NCBI RefSeq assembly: GCF_022096995.1 | Contig: NZ_JACXGQ010000003.1 | Coordinates: 310,001 to 374,000, forward strand | DNA: 64,000 nucleotides | DNA from: Yoonia sp. I 8.24 | GTDB lineage: Bacteria; Pseudomonadota; Alphaproteobacteria; Rhodobacterales; Rhodobacteraceae | Direction of reading: 5' to 3' | In this document: positions 8,709 through 19,479 of the stretch, in pieces | How positions within the stretch are numbered: the first letter of the stretch is position 1 | Layout of the letters: the number at the start of each line of letters is the position of its first letter | The notes under the pieces: model-generated | The model's database searches: none | Seen by the model: only the letters and a program-made list of their open reading frames with translations | Told to the model about the DNA's origin: nothing | Made by a program: the position numbers and the translations under genes

Positions 8709-10103
8709 TCAGTCGCTGGCGTCTTGTATCCGCGCAATTGTTTCCGCTTGCCCTAAGACCAACATCATATCGAACACACTCGGAGAGACCGCACGCCCCG
8801 CCAGCGCCGCACGCAGCGGCCCCGCAAGTTTGCCTAGTTTCGTTTCATGAGCTTCGGCAAGCGACGCGACGATCCCTTCTAAGGTGTCACGCGTCCAGCT
8901 AGCATTTTGCAGCTGCGGCGTCAATTCCGACAGTATACCACGGGATACATCGTCGAGTAATTTTTGCGCTTTTTCGTCCCGGTCTATAGGGTGATTTACC
9001 AGTAAAAACCGAGCTTTTTCAAAAAGATCAGGCATGGTCTTTGCGCGTTCTTTGAGGCAGTACATCGCCCGCAAAAAACGGTCTTTTTGTTGCTCTGTCA
9101 GCGCGTCTTCCCCAACGGAAGCCAGATAATCTTGCAGTTCTTGCAGCAGTGCAGCATCGTCCGATGCCGCGATATGTTGCCCGCAAATATTCGTGAGCTT
9201 TTTGGTGTCAAAGCGGGCGGGTGATTTTCCGATCCCGCCAAGATCAAACCATTCGCGCGCCTGTGCGTCGGTAAAGAATTCATCATCGCCATGGCTCCAG
9301 CCAAGGCGCGTCAAATAATTGCGCATGCCAGCAGCCGGGTAGCCCATCTGCTGGTATTCGGCCGCACCCGTCGCGCCGTGGCGTTTGGACAGTTTTTTGC
9401 CATCGGGGCCAAAGATCAACGGAATATGCGCAAGCACGGGTTTCGCCCAGCCCATGGCCTCGTAAATGAGGTTCTGACGAAAGGCATTCGCAAGGTGATC
9501 ATCACCCCGGATCACATGGGTCACACCCATATCGTGATCATCAACAACAACTGCCAGCATATAAACAGGCGAGCCATCCGAGCGCAGCAAGATCATATCA
9601 TCTAGCTGATCATTCGCCCATGTGACGTCGCCTTGGACCTCATCATGCAGCGTTGTTTTGCCATCACGCGGTGCCTTGAGACGGATCACATAGGGCAAAT
9701 CCGGGTGATCGGCGGCGGCCACATCACGCCAAGGCGATTGGAACAGCGTTGATTGCTTGGCCGCACGGGCGGTTTCACGGAAGAATTCGATCTCTTCTTG
9801 CGTGCTGAAACACTTATACGCGTGCCCATCTGCCAGCATCTGCTGCGCGACTTCGATGTGACGCGGTGCGTTTTCCGCTTGGCTCACAGGATCGCCATCC
9901 CAATCGAGGCCAAGCCAGCTCAGCCCGTCGAGAATAGCCTGCTTATTTTCATCCGTTGATCGTGTCTTGTCTGTATCTTCAATCCGCAACACAAATTTTC
10001 CGCCGCGCCCACGGGCATAAAGCCAGTTAAACAGGGCCGTGCGCGCGCCGCCGATATGCAAGGCGCCAGTGGGTGAAGGGGCAAAACGAGTGACGACGGA
10101 CAT
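8709..10103 (-). CDS. gltX: Glutamyl-tRNA synthetase
   Basis: Class I aminoacyl-tRNA synthetase charging tRNA-Glu, 464 aa, cytoplasmic. The N-terminus has [20 protein letters not shown], containing the HIGH signature as HIGG, and the KMSKS equivalent is KLSKRHG. The C-terminal anticodon-binding helical domain follows. Length is normal. It is divergent from comEC, with 82 bases between the two starts, and lies upstream of gltA on the same strand. Alphaproteobacteria often have two GltX paralogues; only one is visible here. Confidence 0.97.
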   Translation of the reverse strand: MSVVTRFAPSPTGALHIGGARTALFNWLYARGRGGKFVLRIEDTDKTRSTDENKQAILDGLSWLGLDWDGDPVSQAENAPRHIEVAQQMLADGHAYKCFSTQEEIEFFRETARAAKQSTLFQSPWRDVAAADHPDLPYVIRLKAPRDGKTTLHDEVQGDVTWANDQLDDMILLRSDGSPVYMLAVVVDDHDMGVTHVIRGDDHLANAFRQNLIYEAMGWAKPVLAHIPLIFGPDGKKLSKRHGATGAAEYQQMGYPAAGMRNYLTRLGWSHGDDEFFTDAQAREWFDLGGIGKSPARFDTKKLTNICGQHIAASDDAALLQELQDYLASVGEDALTEQQKDRFLRAMYCLKERAKTMPDLFEKARFLLVNHPIDRDEKAQKLLDDVSRGILSELTPQLQNASWTRDTLEGIVASLAEAHETKLGKLAGPLRAALAGRAVSPSVFDMMLVLGQAETIARIQDASD

Positions 10104-10185
10104 GGGGGAATTAACCTTTCGCTAACCAGCATTCCGGTAGGGTCCCGGATGGGGCGGGAATACAAAACTGTGGGGTAAAGAACAA

Positions 10186-12264
10186 GTGCGCGCAGCTTTG
10201 CAAGACACGCTATTGGCGCAACGCGGTGGCTTGATCGGTTGGGTGCCTGTGTGCCTTGCGATTGGAATCGGGACCTATTTTTCATTGCCAGAGGAACCCG
10301 GTCGCGCCGTTGTGGTAGCTGTGTGGGGGATTGCGGCGGCTTTGTTTGTTGGTGCGCGCCGGATTACGCCCGCAATTGCGCCCTTTGCAATCGGTATCGC
10401 GCTTGTGCTTGCAGGGGGCGGGGTTGCGCAGTGGCGTACGGGGGCAGTGGCCGAACCCGTGCTTGGCTTTCGCTATTATGGCCCGATTCAGGGGCGCGTC
10501 GTCAATATCGATCGATCTGCCAGCGATGCGCCACGTTTGACGCTGGATCAGGTGGTGCTTTCGCGCATGTCACCGGCGCGAACGCCTGCACGGGTGCGGG
10601 TTTCGGTACATGGTGACCAAGTGATCACCACATATCAACCCGGTGAAACGCTTATTCTAACCGGGCATCTTTCGCCGCCTGCAGGGCCAGCAGAGCCCGG
10701 CGGCTTTGATTTTCAACGGCATGCATGGTTTTTGGGGCTCGGGGCTGTGGGGTACACGCGCACCCCCGTTTTGCGACTTTATGCGCCGGATCAAGGATCA
10801 TTGCAGATGCGCATTTTTGCGATCCGCATGCAGCTTTCCAGTTTTGTGCAAACCGCGATCCCGGGCGACCCCGGCGCCTTTGCAGCGGCGATCATGACGG
10901 GGGACCGCTCTGCGATGCGCAAAGAAACGTTGGCGGATTTACGTGCGGCAAACCTTGCGCATCTTTTGGCAATTTCGGGCTTACATATGGGGCTGCTGAC
11001 CGGGTTTATCTTTGCGCTTGTTCGATATGGGTTGGCGTTAAGTGCGACCATTTCGCTGCGGTTTCATACGAAAAAGATTGCCGCGATCTGCGCTTTGATC
11101 GTTGGGGCGTTTTATCTGGCGCTTTCTGGTGGCAATGTAGCAACCGAACGCGCATTTATTATGGTCGCTGTGATGTTGGTGGCGGTGCTTGTGGACCGAC
11201 GCGCGTTGACGTTACGTGCCGTGGCAATAGCCGCAATCATCGTGCTGCTTTGGCAACCCGAAGCATTGATGGGCCCCGGATTTCAAATGTCGTTCGCGGC
11301 GACTACGGCGCTTGTCGCGGTTTTTGGCTGGCTGCGCCAGTTCGATATGTCCGGTTGGCCCAAATGGGCGCGCGGGGTGTTTTCGGTGGTGACCTCATCC
11401 TTTGTGGCAGGGCTTGCCACCGCGCCCTTTGCAGCGGCCCATTTCAATCAAATCGCACATTTTGGGTTGATCGCAAATTTGGCGAGCGTTCCATTGATGG
11501 GCGTGTTGGTGATGCCCGCTGCGGTTCTGGCGATTTGTCTCGCGCCAGTTGGACTATCTTGGATTGGCTTTACCGTGATGGCTTGGGGCTTGCAGTGGAT
11601 TTTGTGGGTCGCGCAGACGGTGTCGGGTTGGGATGGGGCTGTGGGACATGTCATCGCACCTAGCAGTGGCGTGGTGCCGTTGCTCGCGTTGGGATTATTG
11701 TGGATCATCCTTTGGCAGGGGCGCGGCCGGGTGATCGGCATCGTCCCTGCTTTTATAGCATTTGTGGTATGGGGGCAGGCGACCCGCCCGACACTTTTGG
11801 TGGCGGACAATGCGGCGATGATTGGGGTCATGGGGTCAGAGGGGCGGGCGCTGTCCAAAGCCACGGGAAGCAGTTTTATCGCTCAAATTTGGCTCGAAAA
11901 CGATGGTGGTCCCGTGCCACAAGAAATGGCTGCCAGCCGTCCCGGCTATACGCGCGATGGGCGGGTCGTGCGCACCCATGTTGGGGAATGGCAGATTTTG
12001 CAGGTGACCGGGAAAACGGCATTAGCCGCATTACATGGTTGTGGCGGCGCTGATGTCCTCATTAGCAATCAAGAGGATGTCACCGGGCGCCCCTGTATCA
12101 CGTTCGATATCAACCGGTTGCGGCAAACAGGTGCACTTGCCTTTGATCTTTCTGACGGGGGGGATTTGCGCCTGACAACTGCCCAAGGCGTGGTAGGCAA
12201 CCGCCCATGGAACGCGCACGCTGATGCCGCGCCCGCGTCAGAGATATTATTACATGCGCCTTAG
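10186..12264 (+). CDS. comEC: ComEC/Rec2 family DNA-uptake channel protein
   Basis: Polytopic inner-membrane protein of 692 aa, predicted to form the DNA translocation channel of natural competence. It has an N-terminal membrane region, a soluble OB-like domain (DUF4131, about residues 40-190), and the competence domain beginning at [15 protein letters not shown] (His259). Many helices follow up to about residue 535, then a short soluble tail of about 150 residues. A full metallo-beta-lactamase C-terminal domain is not evident (no HxHxDH), as in many short alphaproteobacterial forms. The start is GTG at 10186. The stop overlaps the converging lexA stop by four bases. Confidence 0.88.
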   Translation: MRAALQDTLLAQRGGLIGWVPVCLAIGIGTYFSLPEEPGRAVVVAVWGIAAALFVGARRITPAIAPFAIGIALVLAGGGVAQWRTGAVAEPVLGFRYYGPIQGRVVNIDRSASDAPRLTLDQVVLSRMSPARTPARVRVSVHGDQVITTYQPGETLILTGHLSPPAGPAEPGGFDFQRHAWFLGLGAVGYTRTPVLRLYAPDQGSLQMRIFAIRMQLSSFVQTAIPGDPGAFAAAIMTGDRSAMRKETLADLRAANLAHLLAISGLHMGLLTGFIFALVRYGLALSATISLRFHTKKIAAICALIVGAFYLALSGGNVATERAFIMVAVMLVAVLVDRRALTLRAVAIAAIIVLLWQPEALMGPGFQMSFAATTALVAVFGWLRQFDMSGWPKWARGVFSVVTSSFVAGLATAPFAAAHFNQIAHFGLIANLASVPLMGVLVMPAAVLAICLAPVGLSWIGFTVMAWGLQWILWVAQTVSGWDGAVGHVIAPSSGVVPLLALGLLWIILWQGRGRVIGIVPAFIAFVVWGQATRPTLLVADNAAMIGVMGSEGRALSKATGSSFIAQIWLENDGGPVPQEMAASRPGYTRDGRVVRTHVGEWQILQVTGKTALAALHGCGGADVLISNQEDVTGRPCITFDINRLRQTGALAFDLSDGGDLRLTTAQGVVGNRPWNAHADAAPASEILLHAP

Positions 12265-12947
12265 TAGGTGCGGATCAATCCAACTAAACGCCCTTGCACC
12301 TTAACCTGATCATCGCGGAACACACGGGTTTCATAGGCGGGGTTGGCCGCTTCAAGCGCGATGGCGCTGCCGTTGCGGCGGAACCGTTTGAGCGTGGCTT
12401 CGTGCCCTTCGACAAGGGCCACGACGATGTCACCATTATCGGCAACAGTTGTTTCACGGATCACAACGACATCGCCGTCGTTGATGCCAGCGTCAATCAT
12501 CGAATCGCCTTTGACTTCAAGCGCGTAGTGATCGCCAGCGCCGACCATGGATTGCGGAACCGACACATTATGCGACACTTGGCTAATCGCCTCGATCGGG
12601 ACGCCGGCAGCAATCCGGCCCATCACAGGCAATTCAACCGCGCCATTGTCGATGGGCATTGCGGAAGGTGGGGTGCTGTCCGGCTTGTCGCCATCAATCA
12701 CACGTGGGGTAAAGCCGGACTTGGCCTGCATTGCATCGGGTAATTTCACGATCTCAAGCGCGCGCGCGCGGTGTGCAAGCCGGCGGATAAATCCGCGCTC
12801 TTCAAGTGCTGTGATCAGCCGGTGAATCCCGGATTTTGAGCGCAGATCCAACGCTTCTTTCATTTCGTCAAAACTGGGCGGCACGCCATCACGCTGAATG
12901 CGGGTGTTAATAAAGGCCAAAAGATCGAGCTGTTTTTTCGTAAGCAT
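12261..12947 (-). CDS. lexA: SOS repressor LexA
   Basis: Transcriptional repressor of the SOS regulon that self-cleaves when RecA is activated. 228 aa: N-terminal winged-helix DNA-binding domain (about 1-68), linker, and S24 peptidase domain. Visible are the cleavage bond Ala114-Gly115 in [11 protein letters not shown], nucleophile Ser149 in KGDSM and general base Lys187. A perfect GTTC-N7-GTTC operator lies 28 bases upstream of the start, so the gene should be autoregulated. It is the last gene of a long minus-strand run after moeA. Confidence 0.98.
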   Translation of the reverse strand: MLTKKQLDLLAFINTRIQRDGVPPSFDEMKEALDLRSKSGIHRLITALEERGFIRRLAHRARALEIVKLPDAMQAKSGFTPRVIDGDKPDSTPPSAMPIDNGAVELPVMGRIAAGVPIEAISQVSHNVSVPQSMVGAGDHYALEVKGDSMIDAGINDGDVVVIRETTVADNGDIVVALVEGHEATLKRFRRNGSAIALEAANPAYETRVFRDDQVKVQGRLVGLIRTY

Positions 12948-12975
12948 GACTTATCCCCAGAAAGGTTTTGCATAT

Positions 12976-12990
12976 GTTCTAGGCTTGTTC
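12976..12990 (-). promoter_or_regulatory. LexA operator (SOS box) of lexA
   Basis: GTTC TAGGCTT GTTC, an exact match to the direct-repeat LexA box GTTC-N7-GTTC of alphaproteobacteria. It ends 28 bases before the lexA start and lies in the 69-base gap between moeA and lexA. Confidence 0.92.
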
Positions 12991-13016
12991 TTGTTTTGTG
13001 TCAAGCTGCGCATGGT

Positions 13017-14189
13017 TTACAGCGGGATAATCTCAATTTTGTCCCCGGCGGCACGGGCCCGGTCTTTGATCGGACGGACGGCCAGACAATTGGCGTCAGC
13101 TAAAACGGTGAGCAGCACGGAATCCTGACGCTCAAAAATACGCACGCCATCTGGGCCAAGATGTGCACGCATATAATGTTCGCGCGGCCCGTTTGCCCCA
13201 ATGGGGGCCGCGAGGTTTGCCATTTGGCGCGGGGCAGCCGCCGCACCTTGGCCCAACATCTTCCGAATGACGGGCGCAAGGAAAACATGCCCGCAAACCA
13301 TCGCCGACACCGGATTCCCCGGCAGCCCAATCATCACCGCACCGCCCATGCGCCCGGCCATAAGCGGTTTGCCCGGGCGCATGGCGATCTTATAGAACGC
13401 CTGCTGCATGCCCTTTTCTTGCGCGACTTGCCCGACAAGATCGTGATCGCCGACCGAGGCGCCGCCAATTGTGACGATTAAATCCGCGTCAGCGGCCAGA
13501 TCAAAGGTAAGCTCTAGCGCGGGGATATTATCACGTGCAATCGGCAGCAGGCGCGGATGTGCGCCAAGATTTTGCACCAATGCCGCCAGCCCAAAACTGT
13601 TAGACGCAATAATCTGATCGGGGCCGGGGGCTTCGCCGGGTTGGACCAATTCATCGCCTGTGGCGATAATTGCGACCACCGGGCGACGTGTGACGGGCAC
13701 CTGCGCGATATTCATCGATGCAAGCAGCGCAATATCCGCTGGGGATAGAATGCGGGGTGCTTGGATCTGATCGCCATTTCGAAAATCAGCGCCGGCTGGA
13801 CGGACATAGGGTTTGGTTTCCAATGATGCGCCCAAGGTAATCGTGTCACCGTCGCGGCTCACATCTTCTTGGATCACGACCCAGTCGGTCCCTGCGGGCA
13901 ACGGGGCACCCGTGAATATCCGCGCAGCTTGGCCCATGGTTACGGGGGCAGCCAATGCATGCCCCGCCGCCGCTTCGCCAATCACCACCAATTTAGCGCC
14001 GGGAACAACGTCATTGCGGTGCACCGCATAGCCATCCATCGCCGAAGCAGCAAAGGGCGGCTGATCGCGCGTTGCGGTAACATCTTGCGCCAAAGTGCGG
14101 CCAAATGCCTGCGCCAGCGGCACTGTTTCCACCGGTAAAGGGGCGCAAAGCGCAAAAAGATGCGCGAGGGCCGCATCGACAGTGATCAT
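13017..14189 (-). CDS. moeA: Molybdopterin molybdotransferase MoeA
   Basis: Inserts molybdate into adenylylated molybdopterin, the last common step of molybdenum cofactor synthesis. 390 aa, with the MoeA/MogA core ([37 protein letters not shown]) and the C-terminal domain IV. The start overlaps the moaC stop (ATGA), so moaC and moeA form one translational unit. Confidence 0.97.
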   Translation of the reverse strand: MITVDAALAHLFALCAPLPVETVPLAQAFGRTLAQDVTATRDQPPFAASAMDGYAVHRNDVVPGAKLVVIGEAAAGHALAAPVTMGQAARIFTGAPLPAGTDWVVIQEDVSRDGDTITLGASLETKPYVRPAGADFRNGDQIQAPRILSPADIALLASMNIAQVPVTRRPVVAIIATGDELVQPGEAPGPDQIIASNSFGLAALVQNLGAHPRLLPIARDNIPALELTFDLAADADLIVTIGGASVGDHDLVGQVAQEKGMQQAFYKIAMRPGKPLMAGRMGGAVMIGLPGNPVSAMVCGHVFLAPVIRKMLGQGAAAAPRQMANLAAPIGANGPREHYMRAHLGPDGVRIFERQDSVLLTVLADANCLAVRPIKDRARAAGDKIEIIPL

Positions 14190-14662
14190 GGGTTTTCAAA
14201 CCGGCCCGATTTCCCGCCGTCCTTTAGCGTGACCCTCAGCCCTCCAATTTCCATGTCTTTTTGCACGGCCTTGACCATGTCATAAACCGTCAGAGCGGCT
14301 GTGCTCGCGGCGGTTAGCGCCTCCATCTCGACGCCCGTTTGCCCACCCGTTTTGACGGTTGCGGCAATGCGGATGCCGGGCAAGCTTTCGTCGGGGGTCA
14401 GGTTGAGAGCGACTTTGGTGATCGGCAGCGGGTGACACAATGGGATCAGATCAGCGGTCTTTTTGGCGGCCATGATGCCTGCAATGCGCGCGATGCCCAA
14501 CACGTCACCTTTGTCAGCGCGCCCGTCAACAATCAGCGCCAAGGTCGTCGCGGTCATTTTAATGAACGCTTCTGCGACAGCCACACGCGCGGTGACAGGT
14601 TTATCGGACACATCCACCATATGTGCCTTACCGTCGCTGTCAAAATGGCTCAGTCCCGCCAT
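14186..14662 (-). CDS. moaC: Cyclic pyranopterin monophosphate synthase MoaC
   Basis: Converts the MoaA product to cyclic pyranopterin monophosphate in molybdenum cofactor synthesis. About 158 aa, with the signature [16 protein letters not shown] and [18 protein letters not shown]. The ATG at 14662 overlaps the trpC stop as TGATG; a GTG one codon upstream is also in frame. It is translationally coupled on both sides to trpC and moeA. moaA is not in the window. Confidence 0.97.
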   Translation of the reverse strand: MAGLSHFDSDGKAHMVDVSDKPVTARVAVAEAFIKMTATTLALIVDGRADKGDVLGIARIAGIMAAKKTADLIPLCHPLPITKVALNLTPDESLPGIRIAATVKTGGQTGVEMEALTAASTAALTVYDMVKAVQKDMEIGGLRVTLKDGGKSGRFENP

Positions 14663-15468
14663 CACATGCCCCCGGTGGCTGGGTTCGCAAGCAGGGTGCG
14701 GGTCGCTGTTGCAACATCGTCTTGCCGCATCAGGCTTTCGCCGATCAGAAATGTGCGGGCGCCATAGCGCGCCATATCAGCCAGATCTTCGGGCGTATTC
14801 AACCCACTTTCACAAACAATCGTGCGATCCTCTGGCACGAGTTTTGACAGGGTGCGTGTGGTATCGAGCGTGGTTTCAAAAGTCTTCAAGTTGCGGTTGT
14901 TAATCCCCATAAGCGGCGATTTGAGCAGGCTCGCGCGCTCTAATTCTGCGGCGTCATGGACCTCTAACAATACATCCATACCCCATTCAAATGCGGCGGC
15001 TTCAAGCTCTTGCGCTTGGCTGTCCGAAACAGAGGCCAAGATGATCAGGATACAATCCGCGTGCAGCGCGCGGGCTTCGGCGACTTGATAGGTGTCATAC
15101 ATGAAATCCTTGCGCAGCGCGGGCAGATCAACGGCGCTGCGCGCGGCGGTCAGATAACTGTCGTCGCCTTGAAACGACGGGCCATCAGTCAGAACTGACA
15201 GGCAAGTCGCGCCCCCCGCTTGATACGCCTCAGCCAGTGCGGGCGGGTTAAAGTCTTCGCGGATCAACCCTTTGGAGGGGCTTGCTTTTTTGATTTCAGC
15301 GATCAGCCCATACCCTTCGCGCGCGGCCTCTGCCAGACGGTCGGCGAACCCACGTGTCGGGGGCGCATCTTTGGCGCGTGCCTCAATCTCTGATAGGGGC
15401 ACTGCTTCTTTGCAGGCCGCGACATGCGCGAGCTTATAGGTTTTTATCTTTTCGAGAATATCGGTCAT
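14662..15468 (-). CDS. trpC: Indole-3-glycerol phosphate synthase
   Basis: TIM-barrel enzyme of tryptophan biosynthesis that closes the ring of CdRP to indole-3-glycerol phosphate. 268 aa from [16 protein letters not shown]. Active-site segments are [40 protein letters not shown] and [11 protein letters not shown]. It is not fused to trpF. The start overlaps the ung stop (ATGA); ung sits between trpD and trpC, an uncommon arrangement. Confidence 0.97.
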   Translation of the reverse strand: MTDILEKIKTYKLAHVAACKEAVPLSEIEARAKDAPPTRGFADRLAEAAREGYGLIAEIKKASPSKGLIREDFNPPALAEAYQAGGATCLSVLTDGPSFQGDDSYLTAARSAVDLPALRKDFMYDTYQVAEARALHADCILIILASVSDSQAQELEAAAFEWGMDVLLEVHDAAELERASLLKSPLMGINNRNLKTFETTLDTTRTLSKLVPEDRTIVCESGLNTPEDLADMARYGARTFLIGESLMRQDDVATATRTLLANPATGGM

Positions 15469-16106
15469 GGGTCCGCCCAATTTATTGGCTCTTGCCCTTG
15501 ATCAATAAGCCACTGGTTCACCTTTGAAAATGGGCGCGACCCGAAAAATCCACGATGACACGACAATGGCGAAGGGTGCGCAGAGGTTAAGATCAGGTTT
15601 TTGGCGCCAATGTGTTTGGCATAGGCCTGTGCAGGCCCACCCCAAAGGATGTAGGCACGCGGAGCATCAGCCAGATGGTCGATCACCTCAACAACCAGTT
15701 TTGACCAACCCAATTTGGCATGTGCTTTGGGTTTCCCGGGGGGCACGGTCAGTGCTGTATTGAGTAAAAGAACACCTTGATCGGCCCAATCGGACAGGCC
15801 GGTCTTGCTTCGTACCTGCCCAAGATCGCTATCTATCTCTTTGAAGATATTACCAAGACTATCAAGCCGCCCGCCAAAGGCATCAGGGATCGAAAACGCC
15901 AAGCCGTCGGCCTTGCCCGGGGTATGGTAAGGGTCTTGGCCGATGATGACGGCGCGGGTCGCATCCGGTTGACAGCGTTCTAGGGCCGTAAATGTCAGCA
16001 TTGGCGGCGGGAGGATATCCGTGTCCAACTGCGCCGCAATCGCCGGGAGATTGTCGTCAAAAAACGCCAGATCGCGCCATGCACCCAATCGCCCCAGATC
16101 AAACAT
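15465..16106 (-). CDS. ung: Uracil-DNA glycosylase, family 1
   Basis: Removes uracil from DNA as the first step of base-excision repair. 213 aa, with the water-activating motif GQDPYH (Asp58), the uracil-recognition region (LLLNTALTV) and the leucine-loop motif HPSPLS. All key family-1 residues are present, so it should be active. It lies inside the tryptophan operon, with a TGATG overlap with trpD upstream and ATGA with trpC downstream. Confidence 0.95.
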   Translation of the reverse strand: MFDLGRLGAWRDLAFFDDNLPAIAAQLDTDILPPPMLTFTALERCQPDATRAVIIGQDPYHTPGKADGLAFSIPDAFGGRLDSLGNIFKEIDSDLGQVRSKTGLSDWADQGVLLLNTALTVPPGKPKAHAKLGWSKLVVEVIDHLADAPRAYILWGGPAQAYAKHIGAKNLILTSAHPSPLSCHRGFFGSRPFSKVNQWLIDQGQEPINWADP

Positions 16107-17119
16107 CAGGTGGATGTGATCCGTGCGAGCGTTTCGACAGCGTGCTTGGCTTTGCCGCTATCGATACTGTCGCGCGCGATCTCAACGCCTTCGGGAAGCG
16201 CGGCAGCCTTGTCAGCCACGACCAGCGCCGCGGCAGCGTTCAGCAACACCGCATCACGGTAAGCGCCCGTCGCCCCGTCTAAAAGCGCGCGCAATGCGTC
16301 AGCGTTTTCAACAGGGGTGCCGCCAATAATGTCGCGGAAATCATGCACAGGCAGCCCGGCGTCTTCGGGGTGGATTTCGCGTGATGTGATGGTGCCATCC
16401 TCAAGGGCTGCGACCGCCGTTGGCCCACAAATCGTGATCTCATCTGTGCCATCGCTTCCATGCACAAGCCATGCTTTCTCAGTCCCAAGCTGTTGCAGGG
16501 TCTCTGCCATTGGGTGGATCAAATCAACGGCAAAAGCACCCGTCAGCTGGCGTTTCACGCCCGCCGGATTTGTAAGCGGCCCCAAGATGTTAAAGATCGT
16601 TTTGCAACCCAACTCAAGCCGCACAGGCCCAACATGCTTCATTGCCGGATGGTGCATTGGGGCCATCATGAAACCAATCCCAGCCTCTGCAATGGCGCGT
16701 TCAACAATCTCTGGCGTGACCATAACATTGATACCGAGCGCGGATTGCACATCCGCCGTGCCAGATTTCGACGACAGGTTACGGTTACCGTGTTTGGCAA
16801 CAGGCACGCCCGCGCCCGCCACGACAAAGGCCGTCGCGGTCGAAATATTCAACGTGTGTTTGCCGTCACCGCCCGTGCCGACGATATCCATCGCACCTTC
16901 GGGGGCTTTGACGGGCACACAATGCGCGCGCATCACAGCGGCGGCGGCGGCGTATTCGGACACGGATTCGCCACGTGCGCGCAGGGCCATCAAAAAGCCG
17001 CCCGTTTGGGCCGGCGTGGCGTCGCCTTTAAATAAGATTTCAAAAGCCTCTTGCGCCTGTGCGCGCGACAATGGCCCTTCAGAAGCTGCGTAAATCAGCG
17101 GTTTCATTGCATCGCTCAT
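16106..17119 (-). CDS. trpD: Anthranilate phosphoribosyltransferase
   Basis: Transfers phosphoribose from PRPP to anthranilate in tryptophan synthesis. 337 aa, with the PRPP-binding [19 protein letters not shown] and [16 protein letters not shown] segments and the typical helical N-terminal domain. The start overlaps the trpG stop (ATGA) and the stop overlaps ung (TGATG). Confidence 0.97.
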   Translation of the reverse strand: MSDAMKPLIYAASEGPLSRAQAQEAFEILFKGDATPAQTGGFLMALRARGESVSEYAAAAAVMRAHCVPVKAPEGAMDIVGTGGDGKHTLNISTATAFVVAGAGVPVAKHGNRNLSSKSGTADVQSALGINVMVTPEIVERAIAEAGIGFMMAPMHHPAMKHVGPVRLELGCKTIFNILGPLTNPAGVKRQLTGAFAVDLIHPMAETLQQLGTEKAWLVHGSDGTDEITICGPTAVAALEDGTITSREIHPEDAGLPVHDFRDIIGGTPVENADALRALLDGATGAYRDAVLLNAAAALVVADKAAALPEGVEIARDSIDSGKAKHAVETLARITST

Positions 17120-17697
17120 GCAGGCACCTTTGCCATCTCAAGAAAATTATTCAGCAATTTATGTCCATGTTCAGACTTGATGCTTTCAGGGTGGAATTGC
17201 ACGCCGTGGATCGGCAGGGTTTTGTGCTGCAAACCCATGATCGTGCCATCTTCCAGCTCTGCGGTGATTTCCAAGCAATCGGGCAGGGTGGCGCGTTCAA
17301 CGATCAGCGAATGATAGCGGGTGGCGTCAAACGGGCTGGGCAGGTCTTTGAACAGGCCAACGCCTTTGTGCTTCATCGCACCCATTTTACCATGCACGAT
17401 TTCATGGCACCGCACGACATTGCCGCCAAAGGCCTCACCAATGGCTTGGTGGCCCAAGCAGACACCCATCAACGGAATTTTTGCTTCGGCTGCCGCATGT
17501 ACAAGGGCCAGACAAATGCCCGCCTGGGCGGGGTCGCAGGGGCCAGGAGAGAGCATAATCGCATCGGGGCGCATCGCCATTGCTTCTTGGGTATCAAGCG
17601 CATCATTGCGCTTCACAACGACGTCCGCCCCGAGCTCACCCAGATAGTGAACAAGGTTATAGGTGAAGCTATCGTAGTTATCTATCAGCAAAAGCAT
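17116..17697 (-). CDS. trpG: Anthranilate synthase glutaminase component
   Basis: Class I glutamine amidotransferase that supplies ammonia to TrpE; it may also serve aminodeoxychorismate synthase (PabA role). 193 aa, with N-terminal [17 protein letters not shown], nucleophile Cys in [15 protein letters not shown], and the His-Glu pair in GVQFHPESI. It is first in the run trpG-trpD-ung-trpC-moaC-moeA, while trpE is about 1.8 kb away on the same strand beyond an unrelated gene on the opposite strand. No Trp-rich leader peptide is visible in the 144 bases upstream. Confidence 0.95.
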   Translation of the reverse strand: MLLLIDNYDSFTYNLVHYLGELGADVVVKRNDALDTQEAMAMRPDAIMLSPGPCDPAQAGICLALVHAAAEAKIPLMGVCLGHQAIGEAFGGNVVRCHEIVHGKMGAMKHKGVGLFKDLPSPFDATRYHSLIVERATLPDCLEITAELEDGTIMGLQHKTLPIHGVQFHPESIKSEHGHKLLNNFLEMAKVPA

Positions 17698-17841
17698 GAC
17701 AAAATCCCGTTTTGGTCGTATTTAGGGGTACCGCCGCCCTAAAGGGTCACGGTATAATCAATTTCATACATGGGCCGACACGCGGGGCAGCGTCAAGGCC
17801 GTACGGCGCGATTTTGCGCGACTGAATAAGGTGAATTGACG

Positions 17842-19437
17842 ATGGCGGGCATTCTACGAGGCAGCATTTGGGCGCTTGGGCTTGGTGGTACGGCTGTAAG
17901 TATCGCGTCTCTTGTCGCTGAACAGCCAGCGGGAAACGCCCCGCCGCAAATGCCCTTGGTGGCTGCACCTGAAACAGTGGCGCCCGTCAGCCTCGAAGAC
18001 GAGACCACCCCGCCAGCGGTTGCGCGTGAATTTGCCGTAAGTGCGCCCCGCGTATCGGCACCTCAAGCAGAAATCATTGCTCCCGCAGCTGATACGGAAC
18101 CGGCCGTACCGCCGCAAACCTTGGAACTGGAAGCGATTCAGGACGACCCTGCGGTCGCTGACGAATCAACTACTGTAGCCACGCTGGAAGAACCCGCGCT
18201 TGAGACCACGACCGCGGCACAGCCAGAGATTCCAATGGCCGAAGAGGAAGCGGTGATCGCAACGCAATCTGCGCCTCCCCGCGCTGAGGTCTCCGAGACT
18301 GACTCGCCGACCGTCGCAGGAATCGCCGAAGATGCGTTGGTTGCGAATGCACCTGACGTTGTCGAAGCGCCAGCCGCACCTGTGGTGCCCGCAGAAGATA
18401 CCCAATCAATTGCGGAGCTCGTACCCGAAGAAACGCCAGAAGAATCTGTCCCACAGGTTGCCGAAATTGCTGAGCCAGAGCCTGCTCCTGAACCCGAAAG
18501 CATTGCACCGGCAATTCCGCTAGAGGAACCTATCATTGAGGCGCAAACCCCAGCGCCTGTGATCGTCTCTGACGCGCCGGAAACCCCGGCCGCACCTGAG
18601 CTGGCGCAAGCAGAACCGGACACGACCGAACCCGCAGAGCCCGCGCCCGCTCCCCAAGCGAATACTGGTCGCGTTTTGCGGTTGGGGGTGTCGTCTGAGA
18701 GCGACGCGCAGGATAGCGATATCGCAGCAGAGGATGATCCATCACAGGGGGACCTAGCAGAAACGGCGTTGCAGCGTTTTGGGACTGCCTTTGAAAACCC
18801 GAATGAGGTGCCGCTGCTTTCTGTTTTGCTGATTGATAATGGTGCAAACGCGGATATGGCGACGCAAATTGCGGAACTGGGCTTGCCCGTGACGGTCGTG
18901 CTACACGCGCTTGACCCGCAAGCACATGACCGGGCCATGGCGTATCAGGCTGCGGGGGTCGAAGTTGCGGTACAGGTGTCATTGCCCGCCGGTGCGGTGC
19001 CAACAGATATTGAGGTCGCATTTGAAGCGGTCTTTGGCCTGATACCAGAAGCCGCGATTCTCTTTGCGGATGAGAGCAGTGTTTTGCGCAATAACCGGGC
19101 GGCAACGGCGCAGGTGATGCAGGTGCTTGCGGCTGATGGGCGTGGGCTGATCACCGCACAGCGCGGGTTGAACGCCGCGCAACAAGCCGCAACAGAGGCA
19201 GGTGTGCCCGCCGCCGCGATCATGCGAGAGCTCGACGGCGCGGGTGAAGATGAAGCTGCGATCAAACGCCGGCTCGATCAGGCGGCGCTGCGTGCGCGCC
19301 AAACTGGGAACGCTGTATTGCTTGGGCTGGTACAAGACACAACGCTTGCGGCGCTCGCGGATTGGTCCGGCGGTGTCGATCAACAGCAATTGGCGCTTGC
19401 GCCGGTGTCAGCGGTGCTGCTGGACGTGACGCCATAG
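17842..19437 (+). CDS. Divergent polysaccharide deacetylase (YibQ-type) protein, probably inactive
   Basis: A 531-aa envelope protein. A short hydrophobic N-terminus (GSIWALGLGGTAVSIASLVA) serves as signal or anchor, followed by roughly 250 residues very rich in Ala, Pro and Glu that look disordered and could span the periplasm. The C-terminal domain (about residues 310-520) resembles Polysacc_deac_2 (LLSVLLIDNGANADM, LPVTVVLHALDPQAHD). The metal-binding Asp and His expected in the family (IDDLG, HLPM) appear as IDNG and QVSL, so catalysis looks lost. The ATG at 17842 has AAGGTG eight bases upstream. It is divergent from trpG and convergent with trpE. Confidence 0.75.
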   Translation: MAGILRGSIWALGLGGTAVSIASLVAEQPAGNAPPQMPLVAAPETVAPVSLEDETTPPAVAREFAVSAPRVSAPQAEIIAPAADTEPAVPPQTLELEAIQDDPAVADESTTVATLEEPALETTTAAQPEIPMAEEEAVIATQSAPPRAEVSETDSPTVAGIAEDALVANAPDVVEAPAAPVVPAEDTQSIAELVPEETPEESVPQVAEIAEPEPAPEPESIAPAIPLEEPIIEAQTPAPVIVSDAPETPAAPELAQAEPDTTEPAEPAPAPQANTGRVLRLGVSSESDAQDSDIAAEDDPSQGDLAETALQRFGTAFENPNEVPLLSVLLIDNGANADMATQIAELGLPVTVVLHALDPQAHDRAMAYQAAGVEVAVQVSLPAGAVPTDIEVAFEAVFGLIPEAAILFADESSVLRNNRAATAQVMQVLAADGRGLITAQRGLNAAQQAATEAGVPAAAIMRELDGAGEDEAAIKRRLDQAALRARQTGNAVLLGLVQDTTLAALADWSGGVDQQQLALAPVSAVLLDVTP

Positions 19438-19449
19438 GTCTTGGGGTAG

Positions 19450-19467
19450 GGTGGATCTTGATCCACC
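19450..19467. terminator. Hairpin between convergent genes
   Basis: GGTGGAT-CTTG-ATCCACC, a 7-bp stem with a tetraloop (8 bp if the loop is TT). It lies between the deacetylase-like gene and the trpE stop. T-runs are weak on both sides (TATACGTTT on the plus strand), so it may be a modest bidirectional terminator. Confidence 0.5.
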
Positions 19468-19479
19468 TATACGTTTGGA

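Noticed and set aside
17698..17841. Tryptophan leader peptide or attenuator upstream of trpG
   Set aside because: The only short ORF in the leader direction (MYEIDYTVTL) has no Trp codon. A TTTAGGG/CCCTAAA hairpin exists but lacks a T-run.
18138..18938. Long minus-strand ORF of Ser/Ala/Gly-rich composition
   Set aside because: It is the antisense shadow of the Ala/Pro/Glu-rich linker of the deacetylase-like protein.
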